In this document: positions 1 to 9,112 of the stretch, piece after piece
Numbering within the stretch: the first letter of the stretch is position 1
Layout of the letters: each line of letters starts with the position of its first letter
Source of the DNA: JBLNBQ01 sp050260095
GTDB lineage: Bacteria > Bacillota > UBA5301 > DYFA01
DNA length: 19,889 nt
NCBI GenBank assembly: GCA_050260095.1
Contig: JBLNBQ010000076.1
Coordinates: forward strand, 1-19,889
Reading direction: 5' to 3'
Notes under the pieces: model-generated
What the model was told of the DNA's origin: nothing
Databases searched by the model: none
Seen by the model: only the letters and a program-made list of their open reading frames with translations
Made by a program: the position numbers and the translations under genes

Positions 1-1155
1 AGCCAGGCAGAGGCCGAAGGCGGCGGCGGTGCAGGCGAAGATCTGCAGCGGCCCGCCGGCCGGCGCCGGGGGAAGCGCCAGCGCCGGGTGCGCGGGGCCG
101 GGGGACAGGGTCGACGCCGCAAGGTACAGCAGGGGACTCAGCACCAGTTGGATCAGGCGCCCCTGCAGGAAGCGCGGGTAGGAGAGTTTGGCGGTCGCCA
201 GTAGGGCGGCCGCCTGTGCGTGTATGGAGAGGCCCGACCAGGCCAGGATCGCCGCGGCCACGGTCATGCGGGCGGCCAGCGGGCCGGAGGCCGCCGCCGC
301 CCGGCTGACCCCGGCGGTCACCTCCAGGAAGCCGGCGACCGCGGCGCCAGCGAGCTCGCCCGGCAGGCCCACCCGGCGGAAGGCCCAGGCGAGTGGCCCG
401 GCCAGCCAGCGGTCGAGGGCGTGCGCCTCCACCACGCCCAAGACCACCGAGAAGAGCACGATGAACCCTCCGACGAGGAGGATGAGTTCGACTCCCTGCC
501 GGACGGCGTTGCCCAAGAGGTTGCCGGCCGGAGGAGCCGCCTGCGCCGCGTCCTCCAGCGCTTTCCAGGCCTGGGCCAGCGCCCCGGCCCGCCCGCGCCG
601 GTGGGGCGGCGCAGGGCGAGTCGCGGGGCGGCCGGCCGGCGGCAAATGGCCGAGCAACATCCCGGTGAGGAGCGCCGCCCCGTAGTGGGCGATGACCAGG
701 TGCGGCGCGGCTTCGGGCGCCCTGAACAGCGAAACGGCGGTCACGCCGGTGACGAAGAGCGGGCCGGCGGCGTTGGCGAACCCTGCCAGGCGAGCCCCCT
801 CCTCCGGTGTGCACAGGCCGTCGGCGACCAGCCGGGTGGCGGCCCGTACGCCGCCGGGCTGGCCGGAGGTGAACCCCAGGGCGAGGGCGAAACCGGCCGC
901 GCCGGGCAGGTTGAAGAGCGGGCGCATCACGGGTTCGAGGAGCACCCCGAGCGCGCGCACGACGCCGAGGTTCTGCAGCAGGTCGCTGAGGATGAAGAAG
1001 GGCAAGAGGCCGGGAAGCACGGCCGTCCACCAGAGGTTGATGCCCCGGCGGGCCGCGGCGAGAGCCGCGGCCGGACCGCCCGCGACGGCCGCACTCAGAA
1101 TCAGCGCCAGGATGGCGAAGAACGGGACGGGTGCCCGGGCTCCAGCTGGTCGCAT
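1..1155 (-). CDS. ylbJ: Sporulation integral membrane protein YlbJ, 3' end beyond window
   Basis: The minus-strand frame is open from an ATG at 1155 to the window edge (385 codons), so only the C-terminal end is missing; the family is about 400 residues. The translation is very hydrophobic with several membrane segments. It carries the nucleoside-recognition/Gate-type signatures typical of YlbJ: a GFTSGQPGG motif about 100 residues in and a WSGLSIHAQ motif near the visible end. YlbJ proteins act in the mother cell during spore formation in Bacillus; their exact transport role is not settled. The start is supported by a GGGGGAG ribosome binding site at 1163-1169. A near-consensus sigma-E promoter lies just upstream at 1186-1214. 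It is divergent from the patatin-like gene, whereas in Bacillus ylbJ and ylbK are codirectional. Identification is from recognised motifs. Confidence 0.88.
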   Translation of the reverse strand, partial: MRPAGARAPVPFFAILALILSAAVAGGPAAALAAARRGINLWWTAVLPGLLPFFILSDLLQNLGVVRALGVLLEPVMRPLFNLPGAAGFALALGFTSGQPGGVRAATRLVADGLCTPEEGARLAGFANAAGPLFVTGVTAVSLFRAPEAAPHLVIAHYGAALLTGMLLGHLPPAGRPATRPAPPHRRGRAGALAQAWKALEDAAQAAPPAGNLLGNAVRQGVELILLVGGFIVLFSVVLGVVEAHALDRWLAGPLAWAFRRVGLPGELAGAAVAGFLEVTAGVSRAAAASGPLAARMTVAAAILAWSGLSIHAQAAALLATAKLSYPRFLQGRLIQLVLSPLLYLAASTLSPGPAHPALALPPAPAGGPLQIFACTAAAFGLCLA

Positions 1156-1185
1156 AGCCAGTCTCCCCCAGATCGGGTCCTCCCG

Positions 1186-1214
1186 AGTGTATTTGGCAGG
1201 TAGCGGGAATATTC
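1186..1214 (-). promoter_or_regulatory. Candidate sigma-E promoter of ylbJ
   Basis: On the minus strand GAATATT (1208-1214) is followed after 14 bases by AATACACT (1186-1193). The Bacillus sigma-E consensus, from memory, is KMATATT, 14-15 bases, CATACAHT; only the first base of the -10 differs. The start codon is 31 bases downstream of the -10, leaving room for a short leader with the ribosome binding site. ylbJ is a known sigma-E regulon member in Bacillus, so sequence and context agree. Confidence 0.7.
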
Positions 1215-1236
1215 TAGCAGCGAGGACAGTTGGCAG

Positions 1237-2046
1237 GTGAAGCGGATGCCGGTTCCACGCGTGGGTTTGGCGCTTGGCGGCGGGGTCGTCCGCGGGATGG
1301 CCCACCTGGGCGTGCTCGATGTTCTCGGACGGGAGCAGATCCCCATCGATTGCCTCGCAGGGACCAGCGCCGGGGCCATCGTCGCGGGGACTTATGCGGC
1401 CGGGACCGACCTTGCGCTGGCGGAGCGGTTGGCCGGCGCCCTCGAGTGGGATCACCTCGTCCGCCTGGGCGTCCCGCGCCTGGGCCTGGTGCGCACCGAT
1501 CGTCTTCTGGAACTGGTGCGCCTGCTCACCCGGGGCAGGTCTTTCGCCAACCTTCGGGTGCCCCTGGCGGTCGTGGCGGTCGACCTGGAGCGGGGGACCG
1601 AGGTCATCCTCAAGGAGGGGCCTTTGCCCGAGGCCATCCTGGCCAGTTGTTCGCTGCCGGGCGTCTTCGTCCCCCAGCGCCTGGACGGCAGGTTGCTGGT
1701 GGACGGTGGTTTGCTCAATCAGGTCCCGGCGAACGTGGTGCGGGGGATGGGGGCCGAGGTGGTCATCGCGGTGGACGTCGGCGTGGAGGAACCCCAGACC
1801 ACTGTGACGAACGTTATCGGCGTGATCATGCAGACTTTTGAAATCATGCAGCGGGAGATCGCCAGGTACAAGACGGCCTCCCCGGCCGACCTGGTGATCC
1901 GGCCCGACCTCGGTAACATCTCCGCTTTCCGCTTTGAGGCTGTGCCAGAGATCATCGAAGCGGGGCGCAGAGCGGCGGAAGCGGCCTTGCCCGAGATCAG
2001 ACGCCTGCTTGCAGCCGGTAAGCAAGGGGCTGCCGAAGGAGCGTGA
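1237..2046 (+). CDS. Patatin-like phospholipase family protein (YlbK/RssA type)
   Basis: A 269-residue protein starting with GTG, with GAGGAC at 1222-1227 as a modest ribosome binding site; an ATG at 1246 is an alternative start. It has all patatin landmarks: an oxyanion glycine-rich loop GGGVVRG at residues 14-20, the nucleophile elbow GTSAG with Ser44, and the catalytic Asp in DGG at Asp156. Patatin-like enzymes use a Ser-Asp dyad to hydrolyse acyl esters of phospholipids; substrates of this bacterial subfamily are largely unknown. No signal peptide or membrane segment is evident, so it is probably cytoplasmic. Its place beside ylbJ and upstream of DUF177-rpmF matches ylbK in Bacillus. The LysM-protein gene begins 4 bases after its stop, so the two are probably cotranscribed. 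Confidence 0.9.
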   Translation: MKRMPVPRVGLALGGGVVRGMAHLGVLDVLGREQIPIDCLAGTSAGAIVAGTYAAGTDLALAERLAGALEWDHLVRLGVPRLGLVRTDRLLELVRLLTRGRSFANLRVPLAVVAVDLERGTEVILKEGPLPEAILASCSLPGVFVPQRLDGRLLVDGGLLNQVPANVVRGMGAEVVIAVDVGVEEPQTTVTNVIGVIMQTFEIMQREIARYKTASPADLVIRPDLGNISAFRFEAVPEIIEAGRRAAEAALPEIRRLLAAGKQGAAEGA

Positions 2047-2050
2047 ACGA

Positions 2051-3022
2051 GTGAAGCGCCTGCTCGGAGGCCTTATGGCCATCCTCTTCCTGGCAGCCGG
2101 CTCCGGACAGGCCCTGGCCGCTTTGTCCCTCGGCGACCGGGGTAGCGAGGTTGCGCTGGTGCAACGTCAGCTGATCTCGCTCGGCCTGCTCGACGGGGAG
2201 CCCGACGGGGTCTTCGGCTCGGCGACCCAGGCCGCGGTCAAGACCTTCCAAAGGCGCGAGGGGCTGACCGCCGACGGCGTCGTCGGGGTGGCGACCCTGG
2301 GGCATCTCTCGGCGGTCGCCGGAGGCCGGCGCACGGTGGTGCACCGGGTGGCGCAGGGAGAAACCCTGTATGCCATCGCCCGCCGGTATGGCGTGGCCCC
2401 CGGGAAGATCGTCGCCGCGAACAGCCTGGCCAACCCTGACCGCCTTCGCCCCGGGCAGACCCTGGTTATCCCCGCGCTGTCCGGCGGAAGCCCGGAACTG
2501 CCGGCCCGGCGACGGATCGACGGCGCGGTGGAGGTCGTCCCCTGGTCGGAGGTGAACAGGCTCTTCCCCAACGGGGCGGAGGCGCGGGTGACCGACGTGA
2601 AGACCGGCCTGACCTTCCGCGTGCGGCGCATCCAGGGAACCTTCCATGCCGACTCGGAGCCGCTCACGTATGCAGACACGGCGGCCGTGCGGCAAGCCTA
2701 TGGGGGAGCCTGGAGTTGGACCCGCCACCCCGTGGTCGTCGAGGTGGCGGAGCGGCGCATCGCCGCTTCGATGAACGGTTACCCGCACGGAACCGGCCAT
2801 CCGGGCCGCAACGGTTTCCCGGGCCACTTCTGCCTACACTTCTACGGCAGCCGGACCCATGGTACGCGCCGGCTCGACCCCGACCACCAGGCCGCGATCC
2901 TGGCGGCCGCCAGGGCCGGCGTCCGCCGGGTGGCGCAGCCGGATTCCGCCACTGGGGAAAATGTGCGGGGTGAAGCGCAGGAGAACGCAGCGGGACAGGC
3001 CGATGGGCTCCCGGAGGATTGA
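2051..3022 (+). CDS. Secreted peptidoglycan-binding/LysM protein with uncharacterised C-terminal domain
   Basis: A 323-residue protein. The frame is open further upstream into the lipase gene, but GTG 2051 is chosen because AAGGAG (2036-2041) sits 9 bases before it and the product then begins with a classical signal peptide (basic start, hydrophobic core, cut near AlaLeuAla at residue 23). Domains: PG_binding_1 at about 25-87 (GDRGSEV, DGVFGSATQAAVKTFQ), a LysM at about 96-141 (GETLYAIARRYGV, LRPGQTLVIP), then about 125 residues (161-289) I cannot assign to a named family. That part ends in a cluster of possible ligand or catalytic residues, His259, Cys261, His263, His270 and His279, around the motifs GHFCLHF and THGT. 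The protein probably acts at the cell wall, or at the spore cortex given its neighbours. The stop codon overlaps the -35 element of the next promoter. Confidence 0.85.
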   Translation: MKRLLGGLMAILFLAAGSGQALAALSLGDRGSEVALVQRQLISLGLLDGEPDGVFGSATQAAVKTFQRREGLTADGVVGVATLGHLSAVAGGRRTVVHRVAQGETLYAIARRYGVAPGKIVAANSLANPDRLRPGQTLVIPALSGGSPELPARRRIDGAVEVVPWSEVNRLFPNGAEARVTDVKTGLTFRVRRIQGTFHADSEPLTYADTAAVRQAYGGAWSWTRHPVVVEVAERRIAASMNGYPHGTGHPGRNGFPGHFCLHFYGSRTHGTRRLDPDHQAAILAAARAGVRRVAQPDSATGENVRGEAQENAAGQADGLPED

Positions 3023-3048
3023 CAAGGCTCCTGGAGCTTCGGTATAAT
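3019..3048 (+). promoter_or_regulatory. Sigma-A promoter for the DUF177-rpmF unit
   Basis: Consensus TTGACA (3019-3024) is separated by 18 bases from consensus TATAAT (3043-3048). Both hexamers are perfect, unusual in this GC-rich window and fitting for strong expression of a ribosomal protein gene. The -35 overlaps the TGA of the upstream gene. The DUF177 start codon lies about 28 bases after the -10. Confidence 0.88.
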
Positions 3049-3076
3049 ATTCCTCGTTGCGTGAGGGTGATTGGCG

Positions 3077-3604
3077 ATGCGGGTTAACGTGGGCCGGATT
3101 TCCCGCGAGAAGGGCGGCCAGCTCGAACTGGAGCTGGAGGAGCGGTTTGCACCGCTGGAAACGCCGGCTGGGATGATCAGCTTCACGAAGCCGGTCGCAG
3201 TCACAGGCGTGGTCACCAACACCGGGAAGTGTCTGTTCGTCCAGGGAACCATCCGCACCGAGGCCGAGTTGGTCTGCGACCGGTGCCTGGAGAAGTTCCG
3301 GCGGGCGCTCGAGGTGCCGTTCGAGATGGAGTTCTTCCGTCAGACCGGCGAGGAGAGCGGGGAGGAGCGGACGTTCCTGCAAGAAGCCGGCGGCCTTTAC
3401 CGGGGCGAGGAGTTCGATCTCACAGAGCCGGTCAGAGAGGAGATCAGCCTCGCGCTGCCGATGCAGAACCTGTGCCGCGATACGTGCGCCGGGCTCTGCG
3501 AGCGCTGCGGAGCGAACCTGAACCTGACCCAGTGCAACTGTGACCACACAGTCGTGGACCCCCGACTGGCCGGACTGGAAGAATGGTTGAAACGGAATTC
3601 CTAG
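3077..3604 (+). CDS. DUF177 (YceD/YlbN) family protein
   Basis: A 175-residue protein. ATG 3077 is preferred over the in-frame TTG at 3071 because GAGGGTG (3063-3069) is 7 bases before the ATG and almost touches the TTG. It shows the family pattern: an internal CDRC pair (Cys67, Cys70) and a C-terminal cysteine cluster (Cys133, 137, 141, 144, 153, 155), which could bind zinc. YceD proteins are linked to 23S rRNA accumulation in plants and E. coli and are almost always encoded just before rpmF, as here with 15 bases between the genes. The molecular function is not firmly known. It shares the strong promoter at 3019-3048 with rpmF. Confidence 0.92.
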   Translation: MRVNVGRISREKGGQLELELEERFAPLETPAGMISFTKPVAVTGVVTNTGKCLFVQGTIRTEAELVCDRCLEKFRRALEVPFEMEFFRQTGEESGEERTFLQEAGGLYRGEEFDLTEPVREEISLALPMQNLCRDTCAGLCERCGANLNLTQCNCDHTVVDPRLAGLEEWLKRNS

Positions 3605-3619
3605 CGGGAGGTGTGAGCA

Positions 3620-3805
3620 ATGGCCAACCCAAAGAACAGGCATTCCAAAACGCGCAAGCGGCTGCGCCGGACGCATTGGAAGCTGGTGCTGCCCAACATG
3701 AGCACCTGCCCGCAGTGTCATGAATCCAAGCTGCCGCACCACATCTGCGCCAACTGCGGATACTACGAGGGGCGCAAGGTGATCGAGGTCAAGGCTGCCG
3801 AGTAA
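3620..3805 (+). CDS. rpmF: 50S ribosomal protein bL32
   Basis: A 61-residue basic protein with the bL32 start MANPKNRHSKTRKRLRR and a zinc ribbon built from two CxxC pairs (Cys30/Cys33 and Cys43/Cys46). This is the zinc-binding (C+) form; zinc-free paralogues lack these cysteines. bL32 is a component of the large ribosomal subunit. A strong ribosome binding site (GGGAGGTG) precedes the ATG. It follows the DUF177 gene in the universal arrangement. In many Bacillota fapR and plsX come next, but here about 8 kb of other genes intervene. Confidence 0.98.
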   Translation: MANPKNRHSKTRKRLRRTHWKLVLPNMSTCPQCHESKLPHHICANCGYYEGRKVIEVKAAE

Positions 3806-3827
3806 CCCCATCGCCTGGCGGGAGAAC

Positions 3828-3863
3828 ACGGAGGGGCCGCACGCTGACCGCTGGCGCCCCCGT
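3828..3863 (+). terminator. Possible terminator between rpmF and the convergent chemoreceptor gene
   Basis: ACGG-a-GGGGC (3828-3837) can pair with GC-g-CCCCCGT (3854-3863) to give about 9 base pairs with one bulge on each arm and a 16-base loop. TTCTACTGT follows, a weak U-rich tail. It lies in the 79-base gap between convergent genes, where a terminator is expected. The imperfect stem and poor tract keep confidence low. Confidence 0.4.
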
Positions 3864-3884
3864 TCTACTGTCGCCGGTGCCCGG

Positions 3885-5600
3885 TCAGGACGGGAGGACG
3901 AACGAGCTGGCCGCCTTCTTCAATTGCTGGGCGAGGTCGGCCAGGGTTGCGGCGCCGGCGCCGATCTGCTGGAGGGAGGCCGTCTGTTCCTGAGCGCTGG
4001 CGGAGACCTCCTCGGCCCCGGCCGCGGACTGCTCGGTGACCGCGGCGATGGACTCCACCGACCGGACCACCTGGGCCGAACCGCTGGCCAGGCTTTGCGT
4101 GGCAGTGCTGACCTCTTCGATCTGAGCCATCACGGTCTGCACGGCTCCCACGATGGACTCGAAGGCGTGCCCGGTCCCCGCGACCACCTCGGTGCCGGAG
4201 GCCACTTCCCTCGTTCCGGCTTCCATGGCCGCGACCGCCTTCGCCGTCTCGGCTTGAATCTCGCGGATCAGGCCGGCGATCTGCTCGGCGGCCGCCCGGG
4301 ACTGCTCGGCCAGCTTGCGCACCTCTTCCGCCACGACGGCAAAGCCCCGGCCCTGCTCGCCGGCGCGGGCCGCCTCGATCGCCGCGTTGAGGGCGAGGAG
4401 GTTGGTCTGGTCTGCAATCCCGGTGATCATCTCCACGATCTTGCCGATCTGCTGCGAACGTTCCCCCAGTCCCTTGACGGCCGCCGCGGACTGGTCGACC
4501 GTGCGTTTGATGGAGGTGATCTGGGCGATCGACCGGTTGACGGCCTCGCGACCTTCTCCGGCGGTTCTGACGGCTTCTGTCGCGTCGGCCACCATCCGCT
4601 GCGTGGCAGAGGCCACGTGCTGGGTGGAGATCGACATATCCTGCATCACCCGGCTCACTGCCTGGGCGGCCCTGGCCTGTTCGTCGGCCCCGGTGGCCAG
4701 CTCCTCGATGGTCGTGGCGACCTGTTGGCCGACCTCGCCGGCCTGCCCGGCCGCGTGCGCGAGCTGGCTGGAGGACGCGGCGACCCGGTCGGCGCTGAGG
4801 ACGACCTGGCTGACCAAAGCGCGCAGGCCTGCGATGGTCCGGTTGGCTGCCGCCCCGAGACGCCCGAGCTCGTTCCCGCCCTCGAAAGCGACTTCCCGGG
4901 TCAGGTCGCCGTTGCCGACGGCGTCCATCACGGACTGCACTTCGCCGAGCGGGCGGGCGATGAGCGCCGGTGCCGCCAGCGCCAGACCGAAGTAGATCAG
5001 ACTCACGAGGAGCACCGCGACCAGGCTGTTGCGGCGGGTGAGCGACGCGAGCGCGTTGTTGGCCCGGTCCTGAGCCTCGGCCCCGGCGACGTTGAGCTTA
5101 ACCAATTCGTTCAGGGCGCCGGTGACGATCTGGCGCGCCTCCCGCATCTGGGTGGCGACCACCTTGGCCTCCTTCGGCTTCCCCGCCCGGTCGAACTCCA
5201 TGAGCCGGTCCATCGGGCGTTCATAATCCGCCACGCCGGCCTTGATGGCGACCAGGAGGTCGCGTTCCTTGGGGGTCTGCGCTGCCTGTTCGTAGGTCGC
5301 GATGGCCTGGTCCAGCTCGCTCTTTGCCTGCTTGACGACTTGTTCGACGCGATCGAACTCGGCTGGTGTGGTCGAGTTGATGTGCTGGTTGAGCGCGGTG
5401 GCGAGGGATTGGAAGGTCGCCTTGGCCTCCAGGGCGTACTGGACGGCGTGGAGATGCACCTGGAAGATGTCGCGCCCGCCCTCGGCCACCCTCGCCGTGC
5501 TGGCGGCGTTGTAGAGGCCGAGCGCCAGGAGGGTGGCGACGATGGCCGTCGCGAGCAGGACCATCTGAGTGCGCAGGGCCAAGCGGTGGAGGAAGTCCAT
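3885..5600 (-). CDS. Methyl-accepting chemotaxis protein
   Basis: A 571-residue transmembrane chemoreceptor. Membrane segment 1 is at about 12-32, an extracytoplasmic helical region of about 155 residues (33-190, four-helix-bundle type) follows, membrane segment 2 is at about 191-213, a HAMP linker at about 214-266, and the long cytoplasmic signalling hairpin runs to the end. The highly conserved hairpin tip is present at about 395-434 (NLLALNAAIEAARAGEQGRG, EVRKLAEQS) and is where CheA and CheW dock. No CheR/CheB-tethering pentapeptide is at the C-terminus, which ends FVLPS. The start ATG at 5600 has a GGGGACC-like site upstream. No other chemotaxis gene is in the window, so the receptor is an orphan feeding a remote pathway; its ligand cannot be predicted. 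Confidence 0.96.
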   Translation of the reverse strand: MDFLHRLALRTQMVLLATAIVATLLALGLYNAASTARVAEGGRDIFQVHLHAVQYALEAKATFQSLATALNQHINSTTPAEFDRVEQVVKQAKSELDQAIATYEQAAQTPKERDLLVAIKAGVADYERPMDRLMEFDRAGKPKEAKVVATQMREARQIVTGALNELVKLNVAGAEAQDRANNALASLTRRNSLVAVLLVSLIYFGLALAAPALIARPLGEVQSVMDAVGNGDLTREVAFEGGNELGRLGAAANRTIAGLRALVSQVVLSADRVAASSSQLAHAAGQAGEVGQQVATTIEELATGADEQARAAQAVSRVMQDMSISTQHVASATQRMVADATEAVRTAGEGREAVNRSIAQITSIKRTVDQSAAAVKGLGERSQQIGKIVEMITGIADQTNLLALNAAIEAARAGEQGRGFAVVAEEVRKLAEQSRAAAEQIAGLIREIQAETAKAVAAMEAGTREVASGTEVVAGTGHAFESIVGAVQTVMAQIEEVSTATQSLASGSAQVVRSVESIAAVTEQSAAGAEEVSASAQEQTASLQQIGAGAATLADLAQQLKKAASSFVLPS

Positions 5601-5758
5601 GATGAAGGTCCCCTTTGCGGTTTTGCTCTCAGGTGCGCGAATCTACAGACGGATTCGCACGGACCAGGGACAATTCCTGGGAGGCGGGCCAAAAAGGGAA
5701 GAAAGCCCCGGTGGAGAAAGGATTTTGCGGCAAGCCGGCGCGACGGGGGGCGGGAGCG
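5601..5758. promoter_or_regulatory. Divergent intergenic region with inverted repeat
   Basis: This 158-base gap must hold the promoters of the minus-strand chemoreceptor gene and the plus-strand DUF6504 gene. I see no convincing -35/-10 pair. It contains an inverted repeat: GTGCGCGAATC (5633-5643) against GATTCGCAC (5652-5660), pairing over 9 bases with a two-base CG bulge and an 8-base spacer. A shorter one, CCAGG/CCTGG, lies at about 5665-5680. No U-tract follows, so an operator is more likely than a terminator. Confidence 0.35.
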
Positions 5759-6039
5759 ATGCCGGAGTTCATCGGACGGGCGGTCGAGGTGGTCACCTCC
5801 GGGGAGCCGGGCGGGGCGCCGCAGGCCTTCTTCCTGGACGGCCGGAAGGTCACGGTGGCGCAAGTGCTGGCCGCCTGGCAGGACTACGGTTTCGGCGCCA
5901 CGCCGCCGAACGCCCGCAACTGGCGAACCCGTCGCCACCGCAACTGCTTCCGGGTCAGCGGTGACGATGGGCACACCTACGAACTCTACCTTGACCGGGG
6001 CGCCAAGACGCCGCGATGGCACCTCTACCGGCGGGTGGA

Positions 6040-6043
<4 letters not shown>
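5759..6043 (+). CDS. DUF6504 family protein
   Basis: A 94-residue protein from ATG 5759. The frame is open back to 5615, but the upstream part is low in recognisable content. The G-rich run at 5745-5756 is the only plausible ribosome binding site, so the exact start is moderately certain; GTG 5711 is an alternative. The body resembles the small DUF6504 family as I recall it: a FFLDGRKVTVAQVLAAW strand-helix start, a basic middle (NWRTRRHRNCFRV), then YELYLDRG and a WHLYRRVD ending. Function is unknown; no membrane segment or signal peptide is seen. It converges with the YyaL-type gene and its TAG overlaps that gene's stop codon. Confidence 0.72.
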
Positions 6044-8097
<2,054 letters not shown>

Positions 8098-8102
8098 GAG
8101 AA

Positions 8103-8126
8103 TACCTCCAGTCTGCGCTGGAGGTA
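8103..8126 (-). promoter_or_regulatory. Hairpin sequestering the ribosome binding site of the YyaL-type gene
   Basis: TACCTCCAG (8103-8111) and CTGGAGGTA (8118-8126) form a perfect 9-bp inverted repeat with a 6-base loop. In the minus-strand mRNA the 3' arm contains the whole GGAGGT Shine-Dalgarno, 6 bases before the TTG start. Folding would hide it from the ribosome, as in RNA thermometers or protein-gated leaders. A DNA operator palindrome is the alternative. The repeat is directly visible; its role is inferred. Confidence 0.6.
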
Positions 8127-8130
8127 GCAT

Positions 8131-8269
8131 TCGCACTTTCCGCGGCGGCCGGTCTGGAAAGGACCGGGCGGTCAACCGGAGGGAGCCCGGAGCTTGCCCA
8201 TGCCTACCGGCAGGTCATCCACGAACAACCAGAAGTTGGCCGGCGACAACGCTCAGGGCGATGCCCATC
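8131..8269. other. Leader region between nitroreductase and YyaL-type genes
   Basis: This 139-base gap between two minus-strand genes has no coding potential I trust. It contains a second inverted repeat, CCGGTC (8149-8154) with GACCGG (8162-8167), 7-base loop. The loop stretch GGAAAG (8156-8161) is complementary to CTTTCC at 8136-8141, between the two hairpins, so a pseudoknot or alternative pairing is possible. No clear promoter hexamers are seen. Confidence 0.35.
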
Positions 8270-8896
8270 TCACTCGCCTTCTTCCTGGAACCCCACCCAC
8301 AGCACCCGGCCGGGGCGACGGGCCGGTCCGGGAGGGACGTGGGCCGGGTAGCCCAGAGGCGTGGCGGCGATGAGTTCCACGTCGGTCAGGCCCAGGTATT
8401 CTATGATCTCTTTGGCGGCGTACCGGGGCGCGAGCATCCAGCAGGTGCCGATGCCCTTGTCCCAGGCCGCCAGGCAGAGATTCTGCATGAGCGCGGAGGC
8501 GCTTTCCACCCGGTCGAGTCGCTCCGCCTCCGAGAGGGCGGCTTCCTGCGGGGCCATCGCCGGGTCGAGGTGCGCAGCGGTCTTGGGGACGAAGACGAGG
8601 GCAAGGCACGGCGCTCCGCCCAGGTCGGCGAAGAACCTGAGCGTGGCGGCCACTACCCGGCCCGGCAGGCTCTGCAGGCGGGTCATGAGATGGTTCACGG
8701 TGCCGGAGATCAGCCGGCAGAGTTCGTTGCGGGCCTCTCCGGTGGCGACCACGACCTGCCAGGCTTGCCGGTTGGTGCCCGAGGGGGCCCAGAGCGAGGC
8801 TTCGATGATCTCCTCCAGCACGGCGCGGGGGACCGGGCGGTTGGGGTCGTACTTGCGGATGCTGCGGCGGGCGTGGATAGCGTCGAGGGTCTGCAA
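8270..8896 (-). CDS. Nitroreductase family protein (FMN-dependent)
   Basis: A 208-residue protein. The TTG start at 8896 is supported by GAGGAG (8905-8910 on the minus strand) 8 bases upstream, and the product begins at the normal family position. It has the FMN-binding hallmarks of the family: RRSIRKY near the N-terminus, APSGTNRQAWQVVVA, and the late GIGTCWM and GYPAHVPP segments. Family members use NAD(P)H and FMN to reduce nitroaromatics, quinones, flavins or halogenated compounds; the substrate is not predictable here. An insert of about 40 residues around positions 63-105, rich in Arg and hydrophobics, probably forms the lid over the active site. It precedes the YyaL-type gene on the same strand with a 172-base gap before that gene's TTG start. 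Confidence 0.92.
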   Translation of the reverse strand: MQTLDAIHARRSIRKYDPNRPVPRAVLEEIIEASLWAPSGTNRQAWQVVVATGEARNELCRLISGTVNHLMTRLQSLPGRVVAATLRFFADLGGAPCLALVFVPKTAAHLDPAMAPQEAALSEAERLDRVESASALMQNLCLAAWDKGIGTCWMLAPRYAAKEIIEYLGLTDVELIAATPLGYPAHVPPGPARRPGRVLWVGFQEEGE

Positions 8897-9112
8897 AGTG
8901 GATGCTCCTCTCCTTCCGGGAACGTCCTATAGTTCCACGCAGCCAGGCGAAACCCTGTCGCCGGCCGGGCGGCGGGCAGGCGACCGGCAGCCAGAGAGTG
9001 AGGGAAGCCCCGGCATCACTTGTGTGCGTCGAGGCGGATTAGGTATAATCAGCTAGGAATCTCTTGATTATCCCACCAAGAACTGTGAAGTGCGGGCGGG
9101 TGGAGGGGTACG
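8897..9112. promoter_or_regulatory. Divergent intergenic region, nitroreductase / Na-Pi transporter
   Basis: The plus-strand promoter is the clearest element: TATAAT at 9044-9049 with a weak TTGTGT (9020-9025) 18 bases upstream, serving the transporter gene. The -10 is embedded in a short perfect inverted repeat, GATTA-GGTA-TAATC (9037-9050), that could be an operator. For the nitroreductase, TATAGG on the minus strand (8926-8931) is a possible -10 without a good -35. The GC-rich stretch between them (about 8940-8995) holds short inverted repeats that base composition alone may explain. Confidence 0.5.

Noticed and set aside
220..1203. Long plus-strand open frames opposite ylbJ
   Set aside because: Translations are Arg/Gly/Pro-rich with no domain, while the minus frame gives clear YlbJ motifs; these are antisense shadows of GC-rich coding DNA.
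8128..8130. Upstream ATG as start of the YyaL-type gene
   Set aside because: It has no good ribosome binding site and adds residues not typical of the family; TTG 8097 has a perfect GGAGGT at ideal spacing.
8940..8995. GC-rich inverted repeats in the nitroreductase/transporter gap
   Set aside because: The pairings are short or widely spaced and expected by chance in such GC-rich sequence; no coherent fold or known RNA family was recognised.
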